A stretch of DNA of 7,306 nt, from NCBI GenBank assembly GCA_964452105.1, contig CAYVLI010000054.1, forward strand, positions 3,762 to 11,067, given 5' to 3'. The first letter of the stretch is position 1, and each line of letters opens with the position of its first letter. The DNA comes from CAYVLI01 sp964452105 [NCBI: uncultured Nitrospinota bacterium]. GTDB lineage: Bacteria; JAUXIQ01. Below, one piece after another: positions 1 through 4,951 of the stretch. The notes under the pieces were generated by a model. The model saw only the letters and a program-made list of their open reading frames with translations, was not told the origin of the DNA and made no database searches. Both the position numbers and the translations under genes were made by a program.

Positions 1-72
1 CAGATAAGTATGAAAAGGTAATTCTTCAGCGCTCATTTGAGAATAGTTCGAGGAGTTAATTGCCTTCATCAT
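1..72 (-). CDS. 5' end of an unidentified ORF, runs off the window
   Basis: An open frame of 24 codons begins with two successive ATG codons (70-72 and 67-69, minus strand) and stays open to base 1. It starts MMKAINSSNYSQMSAEELPF. It lies only 3 bp after the stop of the small membrane ORF at 76-267, which would suit a coupled operon. No good Shine-Dalgarno sequence is visible upstream, only AT-rich sequence, so translational coupling would be needed. Too little is visible to name a family. Seen: an open frame with a start. Inferred: that it is a real gene. It could equally be a chance ORF, since 24 open codons carry little weight. Confidence 0.3.
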   Translation of the reverse strand, partial: MMKAINSSNYSQMSAEELPFHTYL

Positions 73-75
73 TAC

Positions 76-267
76 TTACGTATATCGTTTCTTCATTATT
101 TTAAAAATGAATATTATCAGCACACTGATTAACACGGAGCCCGCTGCATCTTTGGGAGACAAGCCGGGTTGTGAAATATCTGAGAATAGCGAGATTATCA
201 ATAATATGACGCCCGTGGCAGCGGATAAATAGGCGCTGTAGTATATTAAATTGAATATTTTTTCCAT
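76..267 (-). CDS. Small two-helix membrane protein, unknown function
   Basis: The 63-aa product has two hydrophobic stretches, about residues 7-27 (around AATGVILLIISLF) and 44-57 (around VLISVLIIFIF). They are separated by a short polar loop containing SDISQPGLSPKD. The C-terminus KIMKKRYT is basic and by the positive-inside rule would be cytoplasmic. The ATG at 265-267 is preceded directly by AGG with almost no spacing, so the ribosome site is weak. The frame stays open 13 codons upstream to a TGA without another standard start, and those codons (FSVVIAVPFG) are also hydrophobic. The ORF could therefore be the tail of a longer, decayed membrane protein. No family is recognised. Its strand matches the dehydrogenase genes, but more than 200 bp separates them, so co-transcription is uncertain. 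Confidence 0.4.
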   Translation of the reverse strand: MEKIFNLIYYSAYLSAATGVILLIISLFSDISQPGLSPKDAAGSVLISVLIIFIFKIMKKRYT

Positions 268-489
268 CCTGATCCCAAACGGTACAGCAATTACAACAGA
301 AAACCCGATTCCTCAAAATTAAGATTTATCAACATAACACTACTGCGATAAGCGCTTCATGGATGAAAACTCCACTCTAATAATATCGGATGATCGCACC
401 CCCATCTTTACGGAAAGCATAATCGCTGCCGTTCCGAGTGCAGCGAAGAAATTCCTTCCCGGGGAGGCAAACTTTTATTTCGGCCTCCT
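268..489. other. Intergenic region downstream of the dehydrogenase genes
   Basis: I see no convincing gene here. Just past the ACAD stop (minus-strand direction) is an inverted repeat GGAGGC (463-468) / GCCTCC (483-488) with a 14-nt loop and no clear U-tract. It could act as a weak 3' stabilising hairpin, but it is not a textbook terminator. Confidence 0.4.
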
Positions 490-1623
490 TCAATCGATCA
501 AGAGATTAGCCAGCTGCTGCCGGTGGTAGGCGGGCTCCCCCAGGAAGTTGTAGAGATAACGGGAGGTTCGGGTGTGAAAGCTGATCGAGCTCTCCCTTGC
601 GTAGCTGATGCCGCTGAACACCTGGTGCGCCAGAGTGCACGTATCCCAGTAGGCCTGGCTGGCCACGGCCTTGGTCATGTGGACGCTTTCTGCGTAGGGC
701 CTTTGGGAGTCGATTTTCCACAAGGTCTCATAGGTGGTCCAGCGAGCCGCTTCCAGGTTATGAAGCATATCGATGATTAAATCCTGAACCCTCTGGAACC
801 GGCCGATGGCCTTTCCGAACTGAACCCTGATACGGCTGTATTCCACGGCCTTGTCGAGCAGCGACTGGCATCCCCCCACCTTGTAGGCGCAAAAGACCGG
901 TATGGCTCTGGTTATGGCTTCTCTGAGCGACGGCCATCCTTCGCCTTTCCGCCCTATCAGGGCCGATTCGGGCACCTTCGCCGAATCCAGCTTTATAGAG
1001 AAATTTGCCCCGGCCAGGAAACCGGGAACCCTTCGCACGGATACTCCCGGCGTCTCTTTATCCACCCAGAAGAGGGATAGTCCTTTTTCGGGGTTTGAAT
1101 CGGTCTCCGTCCTGGCGACGACTATCAGATGCGTGGCGGCTGCGGCATCCATTGTGAAAAGCTTCAGGCCATCGAGGACAAAACCCCCGCTGCGGGAAGA
1201 GGCCGTCGTCTCCACCCCTCGGGGCTCCCAGCTGTAAGTGGGTTCGGTTAAGGCCAGTGCGGCCACCTGTGCGCCGGTAGCGATGGCGGGCAGAATCTGC
1301 GTTTTCTGTTCCTCGTTGCCGGCGGTCATGACGATCAAACTACCCAGTATCCCGGAGGAAAAGTAGGGGCCGGGCAGAGGGCCGGTTCCGAGGGCTTCGA
1401 ACAAGACCCCGGCGCTGGTCAGAGGAAGCTCCGTGCCGCCGTACTCTTCCGGTATGATGATCCCGAGCCATCCCATTTCCTTAACTTTCTGCCACATCTC
1501 CTCCGTATAGCCGGTGTCGGTTTTTTCAAACAGGGTCTGTATGGTTTCGTCGGGTGGGATGAACTTGAGCGCCGTGTCCCTCAACATCTCCTCGATTTCC
1601 GTGAATTCCAGGTCCAGAGCCAT
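490..1623 (-). CDS. Acyl-CoA dehydrogenase family protein, smaller subunit of a likely heteromeric pair
   Basis: The 377-aa product is a full-length acyl-CoA dehydrogenase (FAD-dependent alpha,beta-desaturation of an acyl-CoA). The N-terminal helical domain includes GWLGIIIPEEYGG (51-63). The beta-domain motif is ALALTEP (122-128), but the usual AGSD after TEP is replaced by TYSWEP. The C-terminal domain has the FAD-contact motif RVQFGKAIGRFQRVQ (266-280), and the end resembles LGEPAYHRQQLAN (361-373). No Glu occupies the helix-G base position (around AITRAIPVFCAY, 236-247), and the C-terminal YEGT-type Glu is also absent. This fits a structural or FAD-sharing subunit of an alpha2beta2 enzyme such as the paired FadE/ChsE proteins of steroid degradation. 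The ATG start has a strong GGGAGGT site at 1629-1635, 5 nt upstream. The gene lies 54 bp after the larger dehydrogenase, same strand. The substrate cannot be read from sequence. Confidence 0.9.
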   Translation of the reverse strand: MALDLEFTEIEEMLRDTALKFIPPDETIQTLFEKTDTGYTEEMWQKVKEMGWLGIIIPEEYGGTELPLTSAGVLFEALGTGPLPGPYFSSGILGSLIVMTAGNEEQKTQILPAIATGAQVAALALTEPTYSWEPRGVETTASSRSGGFVLDGLKLFTMDAAAATHLIVVARTETDSNPEKGLSLFWVDKETPGVSVRRVPGFLAGANFSIKLDSAKVPESALIGRKGEGWPSLREAITRAIPVFCAYKVGGCQSLLDKAVEYSRIRVQFGKAIGRFQRVQDLIIDMLHNLEAARWTTYETLWKIDSQRPYAESVHMTKAVASQAYWDTCTLAHQVFSGISYARESSISFHTRTSRYLYNFLGEPAYHRQQLANLLID

Positions 1624-1628
1624 TCTTT

Positions 1629-1635
1629 ACCTCCC
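1629..1635 (-). promoter_or_regulatory. Ribosome binding site of the 377-aa dehydrogenase gene
   Basis: GGGAGGT on the minus strand, 5 nt before the ATG at 1621-1623. It is a near-perfect Shine-Dalgarno sequence and fixes this start. Confidence 0.75.
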
Positions 1636-1643
1636 TCTATTAA

Positions 1644-1669
1644 ACGGCTTTCATCGTGCGATGAGCCGT
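1644..1669 (-). other. Intercistronic hairpin between the two dehydrogenase genes
   Basis: ACGGCT-TT-CATC (1644-1655) pairs with GATGAGCCGT (1660-1669) across a GTGC loop. That gives 10 base pairs with a 2-nt T bulge. It fills about half of the 54-bp spacer. On the minus transcript it is followed by TTTAATAG rather than a U-run, so full termination is unlikely. It could set mRNA stability or the expression ratio of the two subunits. Confidence 0.5.
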
Positions 1670-1677
1670 CGTGGAAT

Positions 1678-2901
1678 CTACCGGCCTATGCCGAGCGCGC
1701 GAGATATGATAATCTTCATGGCTTCCGGTGTGCCGCCAGGAGCGAGACAAATCCCACAGCGTTGGCCGACCTCGAAGATGCCCTCGTCCATCATCCACTG
1801 CTCGTCATCGGTGAAAGCATGGGGACCCAGGACAGCGGCCATGTCTGAGATGAACCTGGCGCCGCCCAGCTTCTGATAGACCATCAGTTGCGGTCCGCCG
1901 AAGTCGCCCCCCTTACCGGCCGCATTCCGCAAGGAGAGCAGCCGCTCCACCTGGGAGAAAATGTGGATGTTCACCACTTGCTCCCTGAGATGCGGGTTTT
2001 CCTTTAAACGCGCAGCGATGTTCGGATTTTCCCGGCACTGGGCGAGAAACTTTTCCGCAATATAATTACGAGGTATCCTGCCGGCGTGCCCGCCGCCATG
2101 CTCGACTGAAAAAGTCGCGCCGGTCACCTTCCATCCATCGCCCTCTTTTCCGATGAGGCAGGACTCGTGAATCCTGACGTCATCGAAGAAGATGGTATTT
2201 TTAACAGCTTCGGCTACTGCGCCAGATGGTCCGCTGACCGCAGCGTAAGTGCTCAAAGGAAAAAGATCGAGCGGGTGAATGGTAATGCCTGGCAAATCAC
2301 CTGGTATGATAAAGCCGGAGAGGTTCTGATGCCGCGGAGCATCGGGATCGCTGCATGACAGCAGGTACATCTGATCGGGCGGTGGAAACATCCCCCCGAC
2401 GAAAATCTTCTGCCCGTTTATGATAAAATGGTCTCCATCGCGGACGTGTCGAACGGCCTTCGTTTTCTGGTTGGCCACATCCGTCCCGGCCTCGGGTTCC
2501 GTCATTAACTGCCAGGTCAGGGCTTCTCCCCGAAGCATGAGCGGCAGGAAACGCTTTTTCTGCTCCTCTGTGGCGCAGACGAGTATGGCAGGCGCCGCCA
2601 GGATCGTCCAATCCATAACGATGGGAAGAGCCAGGTTTCTCCTGGCCAGCTCTTCGTTGATGACGATGCTCTCTTCTGCGCTCAGCCCCCCTCCGCCATA
2701 TTCAGGGGGGTATGTCGGATAGAGCCAGCCTTTAGCGCCCAGTTTTTTGGCGAATTGGCGCCGTATCTGGAATTCCTCATAGCTCATCCTTTGAGCATCC
2801 CTCTTGGTGTCGAGACCCTCGGGGATGTTTTCGTCCAGCCAATCCCGGACTTCCCTTGCGAATCTTTCCTGTTCACCGGTGTATTTCAGAGAAAAATCCA
2901 T
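1678..2901 (-). CDS. Acyl-CoA dehydrogenase family protein, larger and probably catalytic subunit
   Basis: From the chosen ATG (2899-2901) the product is 407 aa, MDFSLKYTGEQERF onward. It shows acyl-CoA dehydrogenase order: an N-terminal helical domain with WLYPTYPPEYGGGGLS (59-74), the beta-domain motif LMTEPEAGTDVAN (132-144), the mid motif IGKEGDGW (250-257), and a C-terminal GGTPEAMKIIISRALG (389-404). At the YEGT position it carries Gly, not Glu. A Glu lies at SVEHGG (E267), where isovaleryl/long-chain-type enzymes place the base on helix G, so it may be competent. An insert-like stretch (about 288-310, NPNIAARLKENPHLREQ) is typical of large FadE-type subunits. The frame runs 66 codons further upstream to 3099, but that extension is not dehydrogenase-like, and the AGGGGG site at 2910-2915, 8 nt before 2901, favours the shorter start. 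It is the first gene of the pair. Confidence 0.9.
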   Translation of the reverse strand: MDFSLKYTGEQERFAREVRDWLDENIPEGLDTKRDAQRMSYEEFQIRRQFAKKLGAKGWLYPTYPPEYGGGGLSAEESIVINEELARRNLALPIVMDWTILAAPAILVCATEEQKKRFLPLMLRGEALTWQLMTEPEAGTDVANQKTKAVRHVRDGDHFIINGQKIFVGGMFPPPDQMYLLSCSDPDAPRHQNLSGFIIPGDLPGITIHPLDLFPLSTYAAVSGPSGAVAEAVKNTIFFDDVRIHESCLIGKEGDGWKVTGATFSVEHGGGHAGRIPRNYIAEKFLAQCRENPNIAARLKENPHLREQVVNIHIFSQVERLLSLRNAAGKGGDFGGPQLMVYQKLGGARFISDMAAVLGPHAFTDDEQWMMDEGIFEVGQRCGICLAPGGTPEAMKIIISRALGIGR

Positions 2902-3185
2902 GTCCCTGACCCCCTGACCAGTTAGCCGGTCGGAATTATGCGACAGCAATACCCATTCTCTTATTTTCCGCGACCCCGCTTGGTTGTGTCCAGAAGCGCC
3001 TTGTTGGAAATCCGAATAAGATTTCTTCCCGAATTTACAGAACAAATACCAGATTGACGACTTCAGAGCATGGTAATCCATTAAGACCGCACCGGTCAAC
3101 CGTTAATCCAACAGGACTTTTCTCAAAAATTCAGAAGGATTGCCGGTGTAAAAAAGAGGTATAGTAGATTTGTATTAACGAACCC
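2902..3185. other. Leader and intergenic region upstream of the dehydrogenase genes
   Basis: No gene is supported. The open frame that continues upstream of the 407-aa dehydrogenase (to 3099) looks non-coding in composition. The promoter of the dehydrogenase pair should lie here on the minus strand. A TTGACC-like -35 with a poor -10 can be picked out near 3070-3110, but it is not strong enough to annotate. Confidence 0.4.
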
Positions 3186-3212
3186 TTGACGGAAACACTG
3201 GAATTTTATAAA
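3186..3212 (+). promoter_or_regulatory. Possible sigma70-type promoter upstream of the structured element and tRNA
   Basis: TTGACG (3186-3191) and TATAAA (3207-3212) with a 15-bp spacer, a little short. A transcript from here would run through the multi-hairpin element at 3306-3394 into tRNA-Arg. Moderate motif match only. Confidence 0.3.
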
Positions 3213-3305
3213 AAGAGACCTGACGATGAAGATATCTTATTTAAAAACAGGGTCGGCTTCACAAACCGCTGGAAAACAAGCGCTGAAAGACTCATATTTC
3301 AATAG

Positions 3306-3394
3306 ATGCGCCCCGCCCACAGGCGAGAGTGCCGCACAGCTCTCGATGCGGGGCTGGACCCCCACCTGTAGCGATGCTGTTAACGGGCGGGCAT
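3306..3394 (+). repeat. GC-rich multi-branched inverted-repeat element (possible structured RNA or REP-like element)
   Basis: An 89-nt GC-rich island in AT-rich DNA can fold as a closed multi-branch structure. The closing stem is ATGC (3306-3309) plus CCGCCC (3313-3318) pairing with GGGCGG (3385-3390) plus GCAT (3391-3394). It continues directly with ACAGG (3319-3323) pairing CCTGT (3365-3369). Inside are hairpin CGAGAG (3324-3329) / CTCTCG (3340-3345) and hairpin GGGG (3350-3353) / CCCC (3359-3362) with a CTGGA loop. A small AGC-GAT-GCT hairpin lies at 3370-3378. GATGC occurs three times (3305, 3345, 3373). It matches no riboswitch, SRP, 6S or RNase P signature I know. Either strand could be the transcribed one; a dispersed palindromic repeat is equally possible. 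Confidence 0.5.
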
Positions 3395-3398
3395 GGAA

Positions 3399-3428
3399 TT
3401 GTACTTTTTAAGTACTCAAGAAAAATAT
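3399..3428 (+). promoter_or_regulatory. Possible promoter of tRNA-Arg
   Basis: TTGTAC (3399-3404) and AAATAT (3423-3428) with an 18-bp spacer put the start close to the tRNA 5' end at 3434. The GC-rich stretch just after the -10 resembles the discriminator of stable-RNA promoters. A dyad GTACTT-TTT-AAGTAC (3401-3415) sits in the spacer. The motifs are imperfect. Confidence 0.3.
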
Positions 3429-3433
3429 ACGGT

Positions 3434-3510
3434 GCGCCTGTAGCTCAGTTGGATAGAGCAACGGACTTCTAATCCGTGGGCCGCAGGTTCGAATCCTGCC
3501 AGGCGCGCCA
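3434..3510 (+). tRNA. tRNA-Arg, anticodon UCU
   Basis: A complete 77-nt tRNA with encoded CCA. The acceptor stem GCGCCTG (3434-3440) pairs with CAGGCGC (3500-3506), followed by discriminator G3507 and CCA (3508-3510). The D arm has GCTC...GAGC. The anticodon stem ACGGA (3461-3465) pairs with TCCGT (3473-3477), and the loop CTTCTAA holds anticodon TCT (3468-3470), which reads AGA and by wobble AGG. The T arm GCAGG-TTCGAAT-CCTGC spans 3483-3499. All stems are fully paired, so the gene looks functional. Its 3' end faces an integrase remnant, making it a probable attachment site for an integrative element. Confidence 0.97.
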
Positions 3511-3533
3511 ACCAAATCAATGAGTTACGTGTT

Positions 3534-3911
3534 TTAAAAATCAGCATCGTTCACCTTGATGTCGTATATGGTGTCGTTTTCCCCCCCGCCTATTTCATCC
3601 AACACCGCCATGGCTTCCGCTTTATGAGCCGGACTCAGGTGTGCATATCTAAGAGTCATCCCAATGGGCTTGTGACGAAGGGGCTCTTTTACGGTTACTA
3701 AATCCGCCCCCTTCATTATCAGATGCGAAGTAAAGTTATATCTCAGGTCGTGGAACCTATAGGAACGGCTGAAAGCTGAATTCGACTCCTGGATAAACAT
3801 ATTTCTAAACCCCGTGGCTTCGATGTCCGAAAAATAATGATGAGGGAGTTTAAAAAATTTGCCAGACCTCTTGATTTGTAAATCTCCCGGATATAAATAA
3901 AAAATATACAC
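3534..3911 (-). pseudogene. int: Tyrosine recombinase (phage-type integrase), 5'-truncated C-terminal remnant
   Basis: The last 100 or so residues of a 125-aa frame match the catalytic C-terminus of phage-type integrases. Recognisable are FRFHDLR-like YRFHDLRYNFTSHL (51-64; H54, R57), the VKEPLRHK block (H80), and MTLRYAHLSPAHKAEA with nucleophile Y89. The first catalytic Arg, the beta-hairpin Lys and the whole DNA-binding N-terminal half are missing, since intact enzymes have about 300-400 aa. Two usually conserved positions are changed (HDLRH to HDLRY, LLGH to PLRH). The first 20 or so residues (MYIFYLYPGD...) look like chance translation of AT-rich DNA, and no Shine-Dalgarno site precedes them. 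The gene points at the tRNA-Arg 3' end with only 23 bp between, the usual position of an integrase relative to its attachment site. It is the scar of a lost or decayed element and should be inactive. Confidence 0.85.
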
Positions 3912-4021
3912 AATATTAAATCATGCCAGTCACCATTTGGCAAAGGTTTGACGTAGCCATATTATAAAAATGATGACCGGGCAGCCAATAACCCATACAG
4001 GAGGAAGGAGAAAAACTTTTT

Positions 4022-4027
4022 AAGGAG
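4022..4027 (+). promoter_or_regulatory. Ribosome binding site of the 70-aa charged protein gene
   Basis: AAGGAG, 6 nt before the ATG at 4034. It is a strong match and the main reason to believe this small gene. A second purine-rich run (AGGAGGAAGGAG) ends 12 nt upstream of it. Confidence 0.65.
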
Positions 4028-4033
4028 AGCGAG

Positions 4034-4246
4034 ATGGGTAGCGGCAGAGAGGATAGGGACATAAAAAACCAGAGGGGCAAATGGAACCGTTTCAGGGAGG
4101 GAGGTAAACAGAGGAGTTGGGACGAAGAAAGGCCTGAAGGTAAAAGGGCGAAACAACCGAGGGATAATAAAATTCTACGGATCAGATCCCTGGAAGACCT
4201 CGAGGACAGCGAAGAATTCGAGGAAGATGAATACGAGGCGATCTAA
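4034..4246 (+). CDS. Small, highly charged, probably disordered protein of unknown function
   Basis: The 70-aa product is almost entirely polar. The N-terminal two thirds are basic and Gly/Gln/Trp-dotted (MGSGREDRDIKNQRGKWNRF, then GKQRSWDEER and GKRAKQPRDN). The C-terminal third is strongly acidic (SLEDLEDSEEFEEDEYEAI). There is no signal peptide, no helix long enough for a membrane, and only one short hydrophobic patch (ILRIRSL, about 47-53). Such bipolar composition suggests a disordered nucleic-acid- or protein-binding tail protein, but I recognise no family. Nine of its eleven Arg codons are AGG or AGA, the codons read by the tRNA-Arg(UCU) 500 bp upstream. The start has a strong Shine-Dalgarno site. 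It stands alone between the integrase remnant and a palindromic repeat element. It could be cargo left by the integrated element or a resident orphan gene. Confidence 0.6.
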   Translation: MGSGREDRDIKNQRGKWNRFREGGKQRSWDEERPEGKRAKQPRDNKILRIRSLEDLEDSEEFEEDEYEAI

Positions 4247-4286
4247 TCTCTGACTTTATCCGAGAGATAAGATAGAAAGTTAATTA

Positions 4287-4450
4287 AAGTGAACCCTGAA
4301 AAAGTAGATATTCCGGGGTTTTAACGATTACCTGAAATTTCCTGGATTCTCCAAGCCCCCTGTAAGAGCGGCATCTTGCCGCGATTTTCGCGCCTGGAAG
4401 GCGCTCCTACGGTTTTTGTTTTGCTACAACCACTTTTTCAGGATTTACTT
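4287..4450. mobile_element. MITE-like element with about 21-bp terminal inverted repeats
   Basis: The left end (4287-4307) and the reverse complement of the right end (4430-4450) agree at 18 of 21 positions, consensus AAGTRAAYCCTGAAAAAGTR. The ends bracket 164 bp with no coding capacity, whose centre holds the paired REP-like hairpins at 4362-4410. TTAA abuts or overlaps both termini (4284-4287 and 4449-4452), which may be a target duplication or part of the ends. Non-autonomous, no transposase nearby. Calling it mobile is inference from the ends; other copies would prove it. Confidence 0.6.
4362..4410. repeat. Inverted pair of REP-like hairpins (BIME-like)
   Basis: Two perfect hairpins lie back to back: GCGGCA-TCT-TGCCGC (4368-4382) and GCGCC-TGGAA-GGCGC (4390-4404), separated by GATTTTC. 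Reading inward from each side, each is preceded by a GTARGA tag, GTAAGA at 4362 and GTAGGA on the opposite strand at 4410. The outer arms also pair (GTAAGAGC with GCTCCTAC, one mismatch), so the whole can form a cloverleaf. A GTAG-type tag next to a palindrome is the known signature of REP sequences mobilised by RAYT (TnpA-REP) enzymes; an inverted pair is a BIME. No RAYT gene is in the window. Confidence 0.7.
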
Positions 4451-4548
4451 AAAATAGAGGAAGAGCACTGATTGCATTTTCTACCCTGGGATAAAAAAGC
4501 TGATGAGGTTAGAGTAACTGGAGGAAAGATATTTATAAATTAGGAGAA

Positions 4549-4647
4549 TTAACGCACCTCATACGAGTCGATCAAAATTTTAATCTTGGAAGTTAGGGCC
4601 GATTCCATGTTGACGCCATCCAACCGCACAAAAATCTGATGCGACAT
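4549..4647 (-). CDS. Possible 32-aa ORF or gene remnant
   Basis: Reading MSHQIFVRLDGVNMESALTS then KIKILIDSYEVR and TAA, this minus-strand frame has the composition and codon pattern of real coding sequence, unlike the surrounding DNA. An AAGG lies directly against the ATG, too close for a good ribosome site, and the upstream in-frame codons reach a TGA six codons earlier. It may be the 3' tail of a decayed gene or a small peptide gene. No family is recognised. Confidence 0.25.
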   Translation of the reverse strand: MSHQIFVRLDGVNMESALTSKIKILIDSYEVR

Positions 4648-4824
4648 CCTTGAAAGAGCTCTTCAACAAGCCGTTATTTAGATGATATCGCCATAGAAGT
4701 CCTGCTATTAGGTAGAACACCCCGCAATTCCCAGGAAAAGAAGAGGAGGATTAGTCTTTTCCGAGGGAATCTTTTTACAAACCATGATGTTAAATAAAAC
4801 ATAATGATTATTAAAACATAAATC

Positions 4825-4838
4825 CATACTATAGTATG
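4825..4838. promoter_or_regulatory. Perfect 14-bp palindrome, operator-like
   Basis: CATACTATAGTATG reads the same on both strands. It contains TATAGTAT, shared with the palindrome at 4890-4904. It lies about 30 bp upstream of the promoter at 4868, a usual place for a regulator site. Confidence 0.4.
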
Positions 4839-4867
4839 TGATATTAGGATTATAGTAAATTTATATC

Positions 4868-4896
4868 TTGACTATTATGAATATTGATGTATTATA
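4868..4896 (+). promoter_or_regulatory. Sigma70-like promoter
   Basis: TTGACT (4868-4873), 17-bp spacer, ATTATA (4891-4896), in a very AT-rich setting. It would transcribe the small ORF region from 4933 on. The -10 lies inside the palindrome TATTATA-G-TATAATA at 4890-4904. Confidence 0.45.
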
Positions 4897-4904
4897 GTAT
4901 AATA
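4890..4904. promoter_or_regulatory. Palindrome over the -10 box, operator-like
   Basis: TATTATA-G-TATAATA is a perfect dyad with 7-bp arms covering the -10 and likely start site. A protein bound here would block transcription. It shares TATAGTAT with the palindrome at 4825-4838. Confidence 0.4.
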
Positions 4905-4951
4905 TAAAGCGGGCTGATCATGGAGCGGCGGGATGTTTAAATTCAGAAGAG

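Larger units (their letters stand above)
4247..4930. other. Long intergenic region, repeat-rich then AT-rich
   Basis: No normal-length gene. From left to right: a weak dyad ATCTCT (4246-4251) / AGAGAT (4263-4268) just after the 70-aa gene, a MITE-like element at 4287-4450, a 32-codon ORF on the minus strand at 4549-4647, and an AT-rich tract from about 4790 with palindromes and a promoter. The stretch 4650-4790 shows nothing I can interpret. Confidence 0.6.

Noticed and set aside
523-1237. Plus-strand ORFs opposite the 377-aa dehydrogenase
   Set aside because: They are antisense shadows of a well-supported gene with no ribosome sites.
2902-3099. N-terminal extension of the 407-aa dehydrogenase to an ATG at 3097-3099 (473 aa)
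   Set aside because: The extra 66 residues do not resemble the family N-terminus, and MDFSLKYTGEQERF at 2901 has AGGGGG 8 nt upstream.
3226-3411. 61-codon plus-strand ORF upstream of the tRNA
   Set aside because: No ribosome site, low-complexity random composition, and its 3' half lies over the multi-hairpin element.
3970-4023. 17-codon leader-like ORF ending at the ribosome site of the 70-aa gene
   Set aside because: No Shine-Dalgarno sequence in front of it; the overlap of its TAA with AAGGAG is easily chance.
3962-4156. 64-codon minus-strand ORF rich in Phe and Pro opposite the 70-aa gene
   Set aside because: It is the complement of a purine-rich coding strand with a good ribosome site; no own ribosome site.
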